NCBI GenBank assembly: GCA_963922205.1 | Contig: CAWUHX010000251.1 | Coordinates: 1 to 64,000, forward strand | DNA length: 64,000 nucleotides | Direction: 5' to 3' | DNA from: Romanomermis culicivorax | Taxonomy: Eukaryota; Nematoda; Enoplea; Mermithida; Mermithidae | In this document: positions 38,603-50,314 of the stretch, one piece after another | How positions within the stretch are numbered: position 1 is the stretch's first letter | Layout of the letters: every line of letters begins with the position of its first letter | Position numbers and translations under genes: made by a program | Notes under the pieces: generated by a model | Told to the model about the DNA's origin: nothing | Seen by the model: only the letters and a program-made list of their open reading frames with translations | The model's database searches: none

Positions 38603-40495
38603 AAATACAATAGATTGTAGAAAAGTATCTACAACAGTGCTAGCTGACTGATCCGGGATCAGTTCAGCTTCAACCCACTTTGTAAAATAGTCCTGAAAGA
38701 CTATGACATACGGTCTCTTCTCACTAAGTGGAGAGATACCCACGATATCCACTGATACTATGTCAAAAGGACCTTGTGGAATAATTGGTATCAGTGGAGG
38801 AATTTCCATGTTTCCCTGATTAGCCATTTGACAAACTGGACAAAACTTTATCCAGTGCCTTACATCCTTTTCATTTCCAGGCCACCAGAACCGTTTCTTT
38901 ATCATAGCAAGGGTCCTTTTGAACCCCTGGTGAGTCATTATTACGGCACCGTGGTACTGGTGCAAAGTATTGTCCTTAAGGCAGGATGGGACGACCACCT
39001 GATCATCCGATCCCTGTCTGGCTTTGTGGTATAACACTTCATTCTGGATATAAAATCCACTGTGATACTTGGTTGTCCCATTTGGACCCAATCTATCAAA
39101 GTATGGTCGTAATACCTCGTCTTTTCTCTGCAAGAGGGCCATGAGATCATCTCTAATTAGCCCTTTTGGCAACTCATTTTCATTGGGATCTGCCAAAGTA
39201 AACCCCGGTTCTTTTTCTGGGTATAACCAGGTTACTCTTTTTTCCTTACTTTTCTCCTGGTTTCCCCTACTTACCTCTTCATTACCCTGATTGCCATCGG
39301 GCTGGATCTGAGCCTGATCACTCTTCTCCGCTTCTTTCGCCATGTTCCTTGTAGTTACGGCATTCACCAAGTCTGCAGGCGAGGTTGATTCTGGATCACC
39401 CTCAGAATCTTCTGGATAAATTTGGGTAAATCTCGGACTTATATCAGTCCTCTGATTTTTCTTACCTTTAGGCTCCGGATATAACGGAGTACCGTCTTCA
39501 GGATTCCGATCTGTCAGAATTCTGAATCTCTTTACCAAATTGAGATGCTTTTTCTCAATTAGCTGTGCCTCAAGATCTTTCAGATTTCCAGACTCTCGTT
39601 TATCCCCTGAGAACATATGTTCCCATTTTGGCAGCATCTTTTCCACTTGATCGTCTGGTTCATCCATCCTGGACAAAAAGTCTGCCATGGCATTCTGTTT
39701 TCCAGGCACATACTCTAGTTTATGGTTGAACTGAGAGATGAATGAGTACCATCTCTTCAACTTACCATTGGTCATGGCATTGACCTTCATTGACAATAAA
39801 GGCTTGTGATCAGTTCTTATGATCACTCTATGACCTACTAGGTAGTGCTTGTATAACTTTAAGCCATACACTATTGCCAAGCACTCCCTTTCCGTGGCTG
39901 ACCACTTTTTCTCATCCGCTTTTAAAATTCTGCTATTGTAAGCAATTACCCAGCGATCCGACTTGGTCTCCTGGTAAAGGACTGCTCCTAGTGCCGTTCC
40001 GCTGGCATCTGTCTGAAGGACAAAGTCCGCAGACCCGTCCAAAACCGGATACCTTAGGAATGGCACTGACAATAGTGCTTCTTTTAGGCTCCTAAAAGCC
40101 TGATGGTGAACCTCCGTAATTTCCCAAACACAGTTCTTCCCCGTTAATTTATACAATGGTTCAGCATGTTTAGCTAACCCTGGTATGAACTTCTTACACC
40201 ACTGCAACATTCCTAAAAACCTTTGCAGTTTTCGTTTAGACTCTGGAAATGGGAAATCATTTATTGCTTTGACCTTTTTCGGATCTGGGGAAACTCCATC
40301 CGAATTTAAGATATGTCCTAAAAAATGAACTCTCTCATGCAGGAATTCACACTTCTCCGGCTTCAAGGTCAAATGAGCCTTTCTTAGAGCCTGCAGGACT
40401 GGCTCTAGATTAACTAGGTGTTCCTCAAACGTATTTGAGAACACAATGATATCATCTATATAAACTAGACAGATTTTCCACACATATGGATGCAA
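38600..40495 (-). CDS. pol: Element B RT (C-terminal), RNase H and integrase N-terminal part
   Basis: Begins just after the in-frame TGA at 40501-40499. RT catalytic loop CLVYIDDIIVFS at residues 9-20, then the RT connection (FLGHILNSDGVSPDPKKVKA). RNase H: FVLQTDASGTALGAVLYQ, WSATERECLAIVYGLKLYKH, VIIRTDHKPLLSM. After a charged linker, the integrase zinc domain (LHQYHGAVIMTHQGF, then WIKFCPVCQ, an H-H-C-C pattern) and the first catalytic Asp in DIVSVDIVG. All key residues are present. Encodes copying of RNA to DNA and insertion into the genome for element B. Confidence 0.9.
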   Translation of the reverse strand: MHPYVWKICLVYIDDIIVFSNTFEEHLVNLEPVLQALRKAHLTLKPEKCEFLHERVHFLGHILNSDGVSPDPKKVKAINDFPFPESKRKLQRFLGMLQWCKKFIPGLAKHAEPLYKLTGKNCVWEITEVHHQAFRSLKEALLSVPFLRYPVLDGSADFVLQTDASGTALGAVLYQETKSDRWVIAYNSRILKADEKKWSATERECLAIVYGLKLYKHYLVGHRVIIRTDHKPLLSMKVNAMTNGKLKRWYSFISQFNHKLEYVPGKQNAMADFLSRMDEPDDQVEKMLPKWEHMFSGDKRESGNLKDLEAQLIEKKHLNLVKRFRILTDRNPEDGTPLYPEPKGKKNQRTDISPRFTQIYPEDSEGDPESTSPADLVNAVTTRNMAKEAEKSDQAQIQPDGNQGNEEVSRGNQEKSKEKRVTWLYPEKEPGFTLADPNENELPKGLIRDDLMALLQRKDEVLRPYFDRLGPNGTTKYHSGFYIQNEVLYHKARQGSDDQVVVPSCLKDNTLHQYHGAVIMTHQGFKRTLAMIKKRFWWPGNEKDVRHWIKFCPVCQMANQGNMEIPPLIPIIPQGPFDIVSVDIVGISPLSEKRPYVIVFQDYFTKWVEAELIPDQSASTVVDTFLQSIVF

Positions 40496-40498
40496 AAC

Positions 40499-43190
40499 TC
40501 ATTCCATCATACGCTGGAATTCGGCTGGCGCATTCTTTAGGCCAAAGGGCATGACTTTAAATTGATACAGCCCTTCTTGGCATATGAAAGCAGTTTTTTC
40601 TTTGCTTTCTTCATCCATTGGCACTTGCCAATACCCTGATTTGAGGTCTAAGGTGGTATAAAACTTTGCTTTACCTAAACAGTCTAGATAGTCATTCATT
40701 CTAGGAATGGGATACTTATCATCCTTGGTAACATCATTTATACCCTTAAAGTCCACTACTTGTCGCTTGGTACCATCCTTTTTACCTACAAGGAATAACG
40801 GAGCTGCCCAAGGTGACTTTGATGGTTCTATTACACCCTTTTTGAGCATATCTTGGACATGCTCATGAACATGTGGCCCTAAATTAATAGCAGTCCTGTG
40901 GTACCTTTTTGCCACAGGGGCTGCATCGCCTGTATTGATTTTACAGGTCAAATAGGGTGTAGTAGTTGGAGGATCATTGGGCAAGCTGAACATGTCTCTA
41001 TATTTTGCGAGACATCGTAGTGCTTGTTCCAATTGTTCAGATGGTATATTGGATTTAGCCAGCATGTTGTACAAAGCTTCCTTGAATGCTTTCTCATCCA
41101 ATTGAGGAGCTTCAGGTCTAGCTTGAACTGCACAAGTTTGCAGCTTCTCCAAATCCTCAACTATCTTCCCCTTAAGTTGATCTTGGTTATCAGTATCACA
41201 CAACACTGAATTAGTATGGCCAATTATTTGATTTCTTTTCAAATGGCATCCTGATCCTGTGTTGTTGGATACCATAACTACAAAATCATCTTTTGTATCA
41301 TCAACTATGGTACTGTCAATGTGGAACCTTTCCTCATTTTCTTCAGACTCTATGATGATTCCATTAAGGCGATTTTCGCCAACCTTATCCCAAAGTTTTG
41401 CTCTCAGAAGTATATCAGTACCACTTGGTAAGTAGATGGGATTCACACTCACCACTGGCACCGAAACCTTTAGTAGACAAATCTTTGGCTGATATTGGTC
41501 GGTGGCGCTCATCGTGGATTCTGTGGCGCTTGTGGTCATGACCTCTCCACAATTCGATTGGGGCTGGTCCGGCCTCACGTATATCCGCTGTTGACGGTTG
41601 TTGAGCGTCATCATCCTGTTTCTGAAATCTATTATGGCTCCTACCTGAGGATGAGCCAAAAAGTCTGTACCCACAATTACATTTTCACCTGCTTCAGGTA
41701 TAACAATTGCTTTTACGGGGAACTGTCCACACAATGTATCCATCCTAAATTGGATATACCCATGGGCTTGGACTGTCTTACCGTTGGCTACAGTAACATT
41801 TAATATCCTCGGATATTCAGTGTAATCCAGGCCCAAAGTTTCTTTCAGAAACTTAGCCGACATGACAGTGCACTGAGCTCCTGTGTCAATTAAAGCCAGT
41901 GTCTTACGACCTCCTATAACAACCTCAATATGGAATGGGGCTGTTCTGGGGTACGTATCCAGCAAATATTGTTCCTGAGGACTAGCTGGTGTGCCTCTCC
42001 TTACTACTTGTACTGATGGCACTACAGGTTGTGGCCCAATTGCGTTCATTTGAACGATGCTACCTAACACAACATTTGGGCAGTTCACTCTCTGATTTAC
42101 TTCACCTGAAGGACTCATTTGTGATTGTCTTGCAACCATTACACTTGAATAATTCTTCTGGGGTGGCTGATTTGTGAATTGACCCTGTTGAAGAGTCTGA
42201 GTTGGACCCATAATAGCCTGAGGTAGCTGAGGTTGCTGTATTGCAGCTTGCTGCTGGTATTGCTGCATCTGTTGGAACTGCTTCTGCAGCTCCTTTTGCT
42301 TCTTGAATTCCAGAAATTCGTTGTAATCGGAATTCTGTTGATAACTCTCATGGCTATACTGATAACCTGAATAGCCTATATTATACGCACCTCTGCCTCT
42401 ACTATTGAAATTGGCATTAGGGTAACCTCCTCTACGTCTATAGTTACCTCTAGCAAAAGTGTTGAAGCCTCCCCTGTTGAAGGTAGGGAAGCTGGCTCTG
42501 CCCTTGCTCCTGCGCTCGGACAACACTCTCAATGTCCTGCAGTCTGCAGTATTATGTATTATGTTCTTATGGAACTCACACCATGGCTTTGTCGGATCTC
42601 GGGAAACTTGAGCTCCCTGACTGGTACTAGGTATGGCCACATCAGACCGATTTTCCATTTGCCTATTATCAACCTTTTGCTGAAGCTGATCGAACCTTTC
42701 GACCAGTTGTACCATCTCTTTAGATATTTTTAATAGAAGGGATTCTTTCTTACCTTTTTCGGTCTGAGCCCTAGGGGCTTCCCGAACTGGAATCTCTTCT
42801 ATTTCAGGAGAATCACTCCTTGACCTTTGGGTTTGGGCCTGTACCTGATTACCTACAGTTCGATACGGTTGCCGAAACCTTTGTCTCTGGCCTTGTTGAT
42901 ATCCTTCTGACTGGTTCCTAGCAACTACGGCAATTTCAGGATCATACCCACTAGGCATACCTACTTCATTAATTACAATAGGATCCTGTTGTGTACCCTT
43001 AGGTCCATATCTTTGAAAGGCATTCCTATATCTTCGTTCAATGTCATGAACTTCAACTGCTAGATCATACCAAGTTCTGAAGGTATGCTTTGAATTCTTA
43101 AGTTCAGACTGGAACGTGGGGTCACTCTTATATATGAAGGTGTCAATAATCAGTCTCTGTTTAGACTGATAGTCTAAATCACCCTTTACT
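40499..43190 (-). CDS. pol: Element B gag C-terminus, protease and RT fingers/palm
   Basis: One open frame starting before the first ATG (42958): the capsid end (DYQSKQRLIIDTFIYKSD, YDLAVEVHDIERRYRNAFQR) joins in this frame. A Cys-His box CEFHKNIIHNTADC (C-X2-H-X4-H-X4-C) follows, then a Q-rich linker, then the protease with ALIDTGAQCTVMSAKFL (active Asp at residue 358 counted from 42958). RT begins near residue 640 (YLTCKINTGDAAPVAKRYHR) with KKGVIEPSKSPWAAPLFLV, KDGTKRQVVDFKGINDVTK, LDLKSGYWQVPM and LYQFKVMPFGLKNAPAEFQR. It ends at an in-frame TGA (40501-40499) eight residues before the catalytic loop region. Gag is in the other frame upstream, so one frame change lies at about 43190. Confidence 0.9.
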
Positions 43191-44604
43191 GTTCCACTAA
43201 TATGCTGACCCTTTTTAGAAACTCTACGGCCTGTTCATTGGGTCTTTGTTGGATCTCAAATAATTCCCTGGTTAACATTTCCAGGTTACACTCAGGTGCA
43301 AAGACATTTATGATGGCTCTCCTGGCCTCCCTGTAGGTCATGTTGTCTCCTGCAACAGCCTTCGATCTACCTTTAGAAAGCCTCAGCAGTGCTTCATACG
43401 TAGCTGATTCTGATGTATCCCTACGGAATTCCCCTTCAAGTGCTGTTAAGAAGCTAAGCACCTGCTAATGTACCATACCCTCATCTAAAAGTTTGGGTAA
43501 CACACCTTTAACGATATTCCTGACTACAATCTCTTGTGCCAAATTATTTGATGGCACTTCCCTCTGATCATAAGCTGCTGTTAATACTGGATCAAGATCA
43601 GAGTTGAGTGATTGCAGCATAATTCGATTTGGATCTCGTTGAGGTGGTACACCTCCTTGATTTGATGGGATATTGTCTCTGTCAAACCTGTAGTCCCTAT
43701 ATGGGAAACATGCCAATTGATCTGGTCTAAGGGTATTTGGATCAACTATGTTTCCTCTACCGTCATAGACCACTCTAGTTAAAGTTGGATGCTGCGAAGC
43801 TATCTGATTTTGATTCCTGAAGTCTGCCGGTTGCTCAGCTCCTTCGAATCGAAGATCTCTAGCTGGACCTCTCCAACTTTTGGGCTCAAAGTTCAGCCTT
43901 TGCCCTTCATCATATTCAGGCCTATTACTAGGCCCTGCGCCTGCATTCATTTCAGCAATGAGATGGTTGTCTCTTTCTGCACCCCTAACACATGGTCTAA
44001 CCTGTCTATCCGGCTCCTGTCGGCGCCTGTCCGCTTCCCTTTTATTGTCCTTGGTGGCGGCATTCGCGATTATGTCGAACAAAGCTTCGACGGTCCCTTT
44101 TAATTCACATAGCTGCGTCGCCAGCTCTTGATTGGACATTTCCAGAGCTCTTTCCTGCAGTTGGAATCGCTCTTGCTCCTGGGGAATCCTCTCTAATCGT
44201 TGATCAATTTCGGGGTCCCTTTCTTCCAAATTTGGTTGAATTTCTGGCGTAATGACGTCCCTTTTCGGTCCTGCTAATTCGACCTTTAGCGGCGGTGACC
44301 TTTTGAAATTTCGCTGCAGTGGTCCATCAGCGTCTGGGTTCGGATTCGCCGGGCCTGCCTCTTGTGGATCGATGGCAATCACTGGTGGGCGGTCAATTGG
44401 TACGCCTGCGTCTTGAGGCGTAAAATGCATTGCATTTTGCTGCGATGGTTGAACCCTCATGGGAGTTTGATCTGGGATCACTGGGTCCGAAGCAGCATGC
44501 CATTGCTGATCTCCGTCTCCCAAATTTACAAGATTCCCAGCACTCGCCACTCTGGGTGGTGATCTGTGCAAAGTATTACCTCTCGGTATCCTTTCATTAG
44601 GCAT
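43186..44604 (-). CDS. gag: Element B gag, N-terminal and capsid part
   Basis: Starts [20 protein letters not shown] at 44604. A long disordered N-terminal half (Pro, Gln and Asp rich, with [20 protein letters not shown] as a possible coiled coil) precedes a retrotransposon capsid segment ([40 protein letters not shown]). An amber TAG at 43467-43465 interrupts the frame, which resumes immediately; then TAA at 43188-43186. Because capsid homology continues in the next frame, the frame change here lies inside capsid and is more likely an indel than programmed recoding. Confidence 0.8.
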
Positions 44605-45304
<700 letters not shown>

Positions 45305-45309
45305 CAACA

Positions 45310-45587
45310 GGGTGCCCAACATTGAGACACAGGGTAGCATACCAGTGAAAAGACCCCTTTTTCGAACAGCCCCTAAAGAGAAGGCTTTGATTGAAGAAGA
45401 AATCAGAAAACTGGAAAATAGTGGGATAATCTCAAAGAGCAGTTCCCCTTGGTGCACAAATACAGTCCTGGTTAAAAAGAAGGACAGCGGTTTTCGCCTC
45501 TGCATTGATTTTCGAGGCCTGAACAATGTGACCAAAAAGGATACATACCCCCTTCCGTGCATTGATGATATTTTTTTTACACTTTGA
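45310..45587 (+). pseudogene. pol: Element A RT, N-terminal part (frame 0)
   Basis: Resumes A after element B. Visible: [58 protein letters not shown]. It closes at TGA right after a run of eight T (45570-45578); the same RT continues in another frame, so a one-base change in the T run is likely. The matching region of C is intact across this point. Confidence 0.85.
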
Positions 45588-46248
45588 GGGGTATGCGATA
45601 TTTTACAACTTTAGATCAAACGAACGCTTATTACAGCATACCAATTGCTGACCAGGATCGGGAAAAAACGGCGTTCAACTGCTCAACTACCTGCCTTTTG
45701 GGCTTTGCAATGCCCCTGCAACCTTTCAACGCTTGATGGATGTTTTACTTTGGGGGTTACAGTGGTCGAATTGCCTTGTTCATTTGGACGATGTTTTGGT
45801 ATTCGCACGGACCCATGCAGAAATGTTGGCTCGGCTAGACGTCGTTTTGAGCTGCATGGATAACGCTGGCTTGAAATTGAAGCTCGAAAAACGTAAGTTT
45901 TTGCAGACTAAAGTTCACTACCTGGGCCACATAATCTCTGAGAAAGGAATAGCCCCAGACCCTGGCAAAGTGGAAGCTATTTCCCAACTTCCTGCCCCGA
46001 CTAATGTTAGGGAAGTCAAGTCATTTTTGGGTCTTCCATCATATTATCGACGTTTCATAAAGGGCTGCTCTATGCTTGCCAGCCCTTTGACAAGGTTATT
46101 GAAAAAAATACCCCTTTTGCCTGGGGCACAGAGCAACAAGCAGCCTTTGACACACTCAAAACTTGCCTCATTTTGGCCCCTCTTTTGGCTCATCCATACT
46201 TTTCAAAAGCCTTCATTTTACAAACAGACGCCTCTCTGCTTGGTATAG
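45584..46248 (+). pseudogene. pol: Element A RT, palm and connection (frames 2 then 1)
   Basis: 45584-45680 gives [20 protein letters not shown] in frame 2; from 45682 the RT continues in frame 1 (LNYLPFGLCNAPATFQRLMD). Compared with C, about 20 nt are missing between them (the region of SAGQYQF). The catalytic loop reads CLVHLDDVLVFA: the two Asp are present, but the usual Tyr is His. Then VHYLGHIISEKGIAPDPGKV and VKSFLGLPSYYRRFIKGCSM. The frame is lost again at seven A (about 46101). Confidence 0.82.
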
Positions 46249-47648
46249 GCGCTGTTTTGAGTCAAATTGGGGATGATATGCTTGAGCATCCCATTGCTTT
46301 TGCAAGCCGTGGGCTAAAACCTGCTGAGAAAAATTATTCGATCACTGAACTAGAAGCCCTAGCAGTTGTCGAATTTGTCAAGTACTTCAGGGCTTATTTG
46401 TTTCAACAGGAAGTGATAGTCCATACTGACCACGCTGCCGTCAAAGCAGTTCTCAGCAAAGAGAACCCCTCCCCTCGTATTGCACATTGGGGTTTAGCCT
46501 TATCTGGCTTTCAGTTGGATATCAGGCCCCACTGTGGTGTGGCCAACCGAAACACTGATGCAGTTTCGCGTTTCCCTGATCCAAAATCTGAACCCACTTT
46601 TGATATTGATACCTTAGAGACTCATCCAGAGGCTAACGTTGTTCAAACAAACCTTGAAAACACGGAAAGTAAGGGCTCAATAAACATTATCCAAGCCCCA
46701 ATCCAAGGTCTAGAAAATGAGGCCACTGATGCCGAAGAATTGGCCAAAAACTTTGCAGAATTTCAACTGATAGATATGGACACCTGCAAACTCCTTACGG
46801 ATCTTAGGAATGGAAATTCAGAACTCATAAAACACTATTGTGAGGAAAACGGGCTTCTCTACCGTCTCTCAAATGGGAAAAAGCGACTTTACATTCCCAA
46901 AGCCCTACGTCATGAGGTCGTGAGGACCCATCACGACTCAAAATTGGCGGGCCATTTCGCCTTTGAAAAAACCTTAGGTTCGATTGCAGACCGGTATTAT
47001 TGGCCCCGAATGCACAATGATGTCAAATCATACTGTGAAACATGTTCAAAATGCCAAATGAACAAACCTGTCAGACATCGCATCAAGGCAAAGATGGTTC
47101 CTATCTTCAGTAGTGAACCATTTGAGCGGGTTGCGCTATATTGCATTGGCCCTATCACCCCTTCAATCAATGGAAACTTGCACATCGTCGTCTTCATCGA
47201 CTATTTCACGAAATACATGGAGGCTTTCCCGATACCAAATATAACCACAAAGACTATAGCCTCTGTTTTTGTCAATCAAATCGTTTGTAAGCACAGTGCG
47301 CCCAAAATCATTCATTGCAATCGGGCCTCTGATTTCACATCAGAACTTTTCACAGAAATCACAAGATTATGCAGTACCAGAAAGGTACATACGACCCCCT
47401 ACCATCCTTGCACCAATGGTGAGGTCAAAAGAGGGAACCAAACCCTCGTCACACGTCTGCGAATGTTCGTCGATGATCATCACGACAATTGGGATGATTA
47501 CATCCCTTTTTCAGTCTTCGCCATGAACACTCATGTGAATAAAACGGCGGGTTTCTCACCCTTCGAATTAATTTATGGCAGGAAGCCCCCATTGCCCTCA
47601 GAAACCCTTTTCCCGAGGTCTCCTTATCAGGTTGACCCAGACGGTTGA
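46173..47648 (+). pseudogene. pol: Element A RNase H and integrase, catalytically dead
   Basis: RNase H: ILQTDASLLGIGAVLSQ, YSITELEALAVVEFVKYFRA, VIVHTDHAAVKAVL. Integrase zinc domain: THHDSKLAGHFAF, then YCETCSKCQ. The three acidic catalytic residues are all changed: RVALYCIGPI (Asp to Tyr), IIHCNRASDFTSELF (Asp to Asn) and TNGEVKRGNQTL (Glu to Lys, where C has VERCNQ). The frame ends at a TGA (47646) and continues in the same frame. Loss of all three residues means this copy cannot integrate by its own enzyme. Confidence 0.87.
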
Positions 47649-48128
47649 ACTTATCTTTCGTCCGCATTTGACAAAGTGAACAGAGCAACCAACAAAGCCC
47701 AATCGAATTACACTGCTCAATACAATAAAAACGCCAACAACACCCAGTATGAAGTTGGAGGCTACGTTCTTCGGAAAACACATACGATGAAACGGTTAGA
47801 ATGTCCAAAATTCATAACCAAACAACATGGACCATTTAAAATCGTTGGTATTTCATATCCAAATATCCTTCTCGAAAATGAAAAGAGTAAGCAATTCACA
47901 ATCCACGTCAACGAAACAGTACCCTTTCACTCAAGGGTCGCATATCAAGAAAATCGACCCTCAACACCAAATTGTACAATTATCTCAACTCGTCCATCAA
48001 TCAACAGTTCAAAATCGGCTGGCAACAAATGGTGCCGTCTATACAACCAATTCGCATCCAAAAATCAACACCTGGACTGCGAACGAGGACGTCCACTTTT
48101 TGAAGGACCGGAATGTCATGAGGAGTGA
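47649..48128 (+). pseudogene. pol: Element A integrase C-terminal region
   Basis: Same frame as the integrase after one TGA. Contains a GPY/F-type end: ECPKFITKQHGPFKIVGISY, PNILLENEKSKQFTIHVNET, VPFHSR. Matched in C by KFLPRQNGPYTVTNFMYPN. The frame runs 14 bases into the 3' LTR before its stop. The purine-rich GAAGGACCGGAA at 48102-48113 directly before the LTR is the likely, decayed polypurine tract. Confidence 0.75.
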
Positions 48129-48920
48129 CAAAAATGTAAAGTTATGAAAAATTATGTACTGTATATTTTCTGAAAATTTTACCATGTTTTCCTCCAAAAA
48201 TTCCGGTTAAAACCTGTTTTTGTACAGCTATTTTTCGTTCGTTAGAATTACAAGTTTTATGCACTTGAGCACTTTTTATTGTAATTATGCACACTTCAAT
48301 GGAAATGGTGGCGACAACTCAAAAACACTAATTAGGAACTCTCGCCTAATTATGCACACTTCAACGGAAACAGTGGCGACATCTCAAAACACTAATTACG
48401 GACACTTGTATAACAGGGCTTATTGTGGCGCCCTGTAGATTTCAGAACCTACAGTAACTCAAGTATGGTCCACGCCGACCACTGTGGGTGTTTTTCATGT
48501 CTGAAATGTGGGTCAAGTGGGTCTGAGACGAAGAAGGAGACCCTGTTTTTGGAAAGATGACCAGTCTTGGTTTTTTCGCAGCGACCCGAATAGTTGAATC
48601 CCGCGCCGGATTTCATCGGTTATTTTTCCTTACGCGAGTCTTTGGTTTTTACGTCGACCTCAGCAGTTGAATCCCGCACCAAATTCTGTCAGTAATTTTG
48701 CCTTACAAGAATCGTCCCGCGACTGGACCGTTTATCCGTTTGTGCATTCTCGCGCCGAGTTTTATGTTGTGTAATTGCGCACATTTTACATTTGCGTTTT
48801 TGCACGGGTTTTACATTTCGTGTCGAACCAATATTTGTACGAAGGTTGTAAGTTGTAAATTAGTAAAGTCAAAAACCCAACTTGCTCAGGTACACATCAA
48901 CCCTTACAGTAACCCTGACA
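48114..48920 (+). repeat. Element A 3' LTR
   Basis: 807 bp, colinear with the 5' LTR (TGTCATGAGGAGTGACA at the start, CCTTACAGTAACCCTGACA at the end). Many substitutions and one missing tandem unit relative to the 5' copy. Followed by TTGG, the target duplication. Confidence 0.93.
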
Positions 48921-49039
48921 TTGGTAAAAAATTAAATGAGCCCAATAATCTGTAAATGTATACTGTACATTCTTCCATAATGAAATCTAGCCTAGGTTAT
49001 TCAACACAAAAAGTAAATGTAACGTGTTACTTATATACC

Positions 49040-49165
49040 TCAGCAGAAAGTAGCGGATGTGCACTAGGTAGCGGATCTGACTATGGTAGCAGATGTGCAC
49101 TAGGTAGCGGTTGTGCACTAGGTAGCAGATGTGCACTAGGTAGTGGATCTGGCACCGAACCATTG
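49040..49165. repeat. Minisatellite, GATGTGCACTAGGTAGCG unit
   Basis: About six 18-21-bp units (GCGGATGTGCACTAGGTAGC, GGATCTGACTATGGTAGCAG, GGTTGTGCACTAGGTAGC and so on). Reverse complement of the array at 25970-26062, including the GATCTGACTATGG variant. Both strands are open through the array only because the unit lacks stops. Confidence 0.8.
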
Positions 49166-49187
49166 AAAACATATACAATTCTTTCTA

Positions 49188-49515
49188 TGATAATGGCGTT
49201 TAGGGCCTTTATGGTGCTTAAGGCATGGCGCTTAGGGCTTACTTGGTGTTTAAGGCCTTTATGGTGTTAAAGGCCTCTAACGGCATAAAGCATAAGGCAT
49301 AAAGGTCTTTATGGCATTCAAGGCCTTTATGGTGTTAAAGGCCTTTAACGGCATAAAGCATAAGGCATAAAGGCCTTTATGGCGTTTAAGCCTCAGATGG
49401 CGCTTAGGGCCTACCTGGCGTTTAGGGCTTTTATGGCATCCAAGGCCTTTATGGCGCTTAAGGCTTTTATGGCGTTTAAGGCTTTCATGGCGCTTAGGGT
49501 GCGCATGGCGTTTAA
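49188..49515. repeat. Minisatellite, GGC(C/T)TTTATGGCGTTTAA unit
   Basis: Roughly twenty imperfect units of about 15-18 bp built on AAGGCCTTTATGGCGTTTAAGG, with a higher-order doubling (GGTGTTAAAGGCCTCTAACGGCATAAAGCATAAGGCATAAAG near 49265 and again near 49331). No gene; frames in either direction are repetitive. Confidence 0.85.
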
Positions 49516-49609
49516 GGGGATTATTGCACATTGAAAAAAAGGAAGCAAAAATAGAACCATTTTCTTTTTTGCAATTTTGTCTAAATGAAATTTCGGTCAA
49601 AGCAAAAAT

Positions 49610-49800
49610 GGCAAATTTGTAGAAATCAGGATGCTCACTGTATTTTTCCTGTTTACTGTAGCATCATACTGTTTTCCAAATTTACTGTAGCTTTTGTGGA
49701 AGCAGGATATTTACTGTATTATTTGAAGTTAAGTCTAGCTTCATACTGTATTCTGCAGTTTACTGTAATTTTTACTATATTTTTGCGGTTTACTGTAGCT
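49610..49800. repeat. Degenerate repeat of TTTACTGTA words
   Basis: TACTGTA or CACTGTA recurs about ten times (CTCACTGTATTTTTCC, TTTACTGTAGCATCATACTG, TTTACTGTAGCTTTTG, ATTTACTGTATTATTTG and others) with spacing of about 20 bp. TTACTGTA words also occur in the element C LTRs. Confidence 0.55.
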
Positions 49801-49979
49801 TTATTTTTCCATGTGATATTTGTTTTTTGGTTGTTATTTTTTCTGCTGCTTTTTGTTTCTTCTCACTTTTATTCTAGTCTTTGTTTTTTTGCCCATTTTT
49901 CTTGCCTTATATACATGAAGAACCTGACAGGGTCTCTCAAAAAATAACATTTCTCTTGTAATTTTGTATTGATGTTTTT

Positions 49980-50314
49980 TTCAAATTTGATCTAAAATAG
50001 TGTGGATATTTTTGAGAGTTTTTTCACAAAGTTTGTGAATAAGATAAAAATTTTGATCCCTGAAATCAAATTTTGTATCCGAAGATCAAAATGATTCAGA
50101 AAATTACATTAACCTTCAAAATTTGATTCCAAAAATTCAAAATTTGAATTTAAAAATCAAAATTTTGATACTGAAAGTCACAATGAAAAATAAAATCTGA
50201 TTCTCATGGTCACATTGAAAATAAAAATTTGTGAGCCGAGAAACCAATTAAAAATCAAAAATCCATTCTGAAGATCAAATTGAAATTCAAACTTTGTTTT
50301 TTAAATGCAAAATT
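49980..50314. repeat. AT-rich array of TTTGAT/ATCAAA words, left part
   Basis: Irregular repetition of words such as AAATTTTGAT, ATCAAATTTTG, GATTC(T/C)GAAAATCAAAATT. The same kind of array resumes right after element C at 59595-60240, so C is inserted in the middle of it. Confidence 0.7.

Noticed and set aside
34815-43467. Alternative nuclear code with TGA as sense
   Set aside because: eEF2 and MAT exons contain no in-frame TGA and read perfectly in the standard code; the retroelements also have TAA and TAG.
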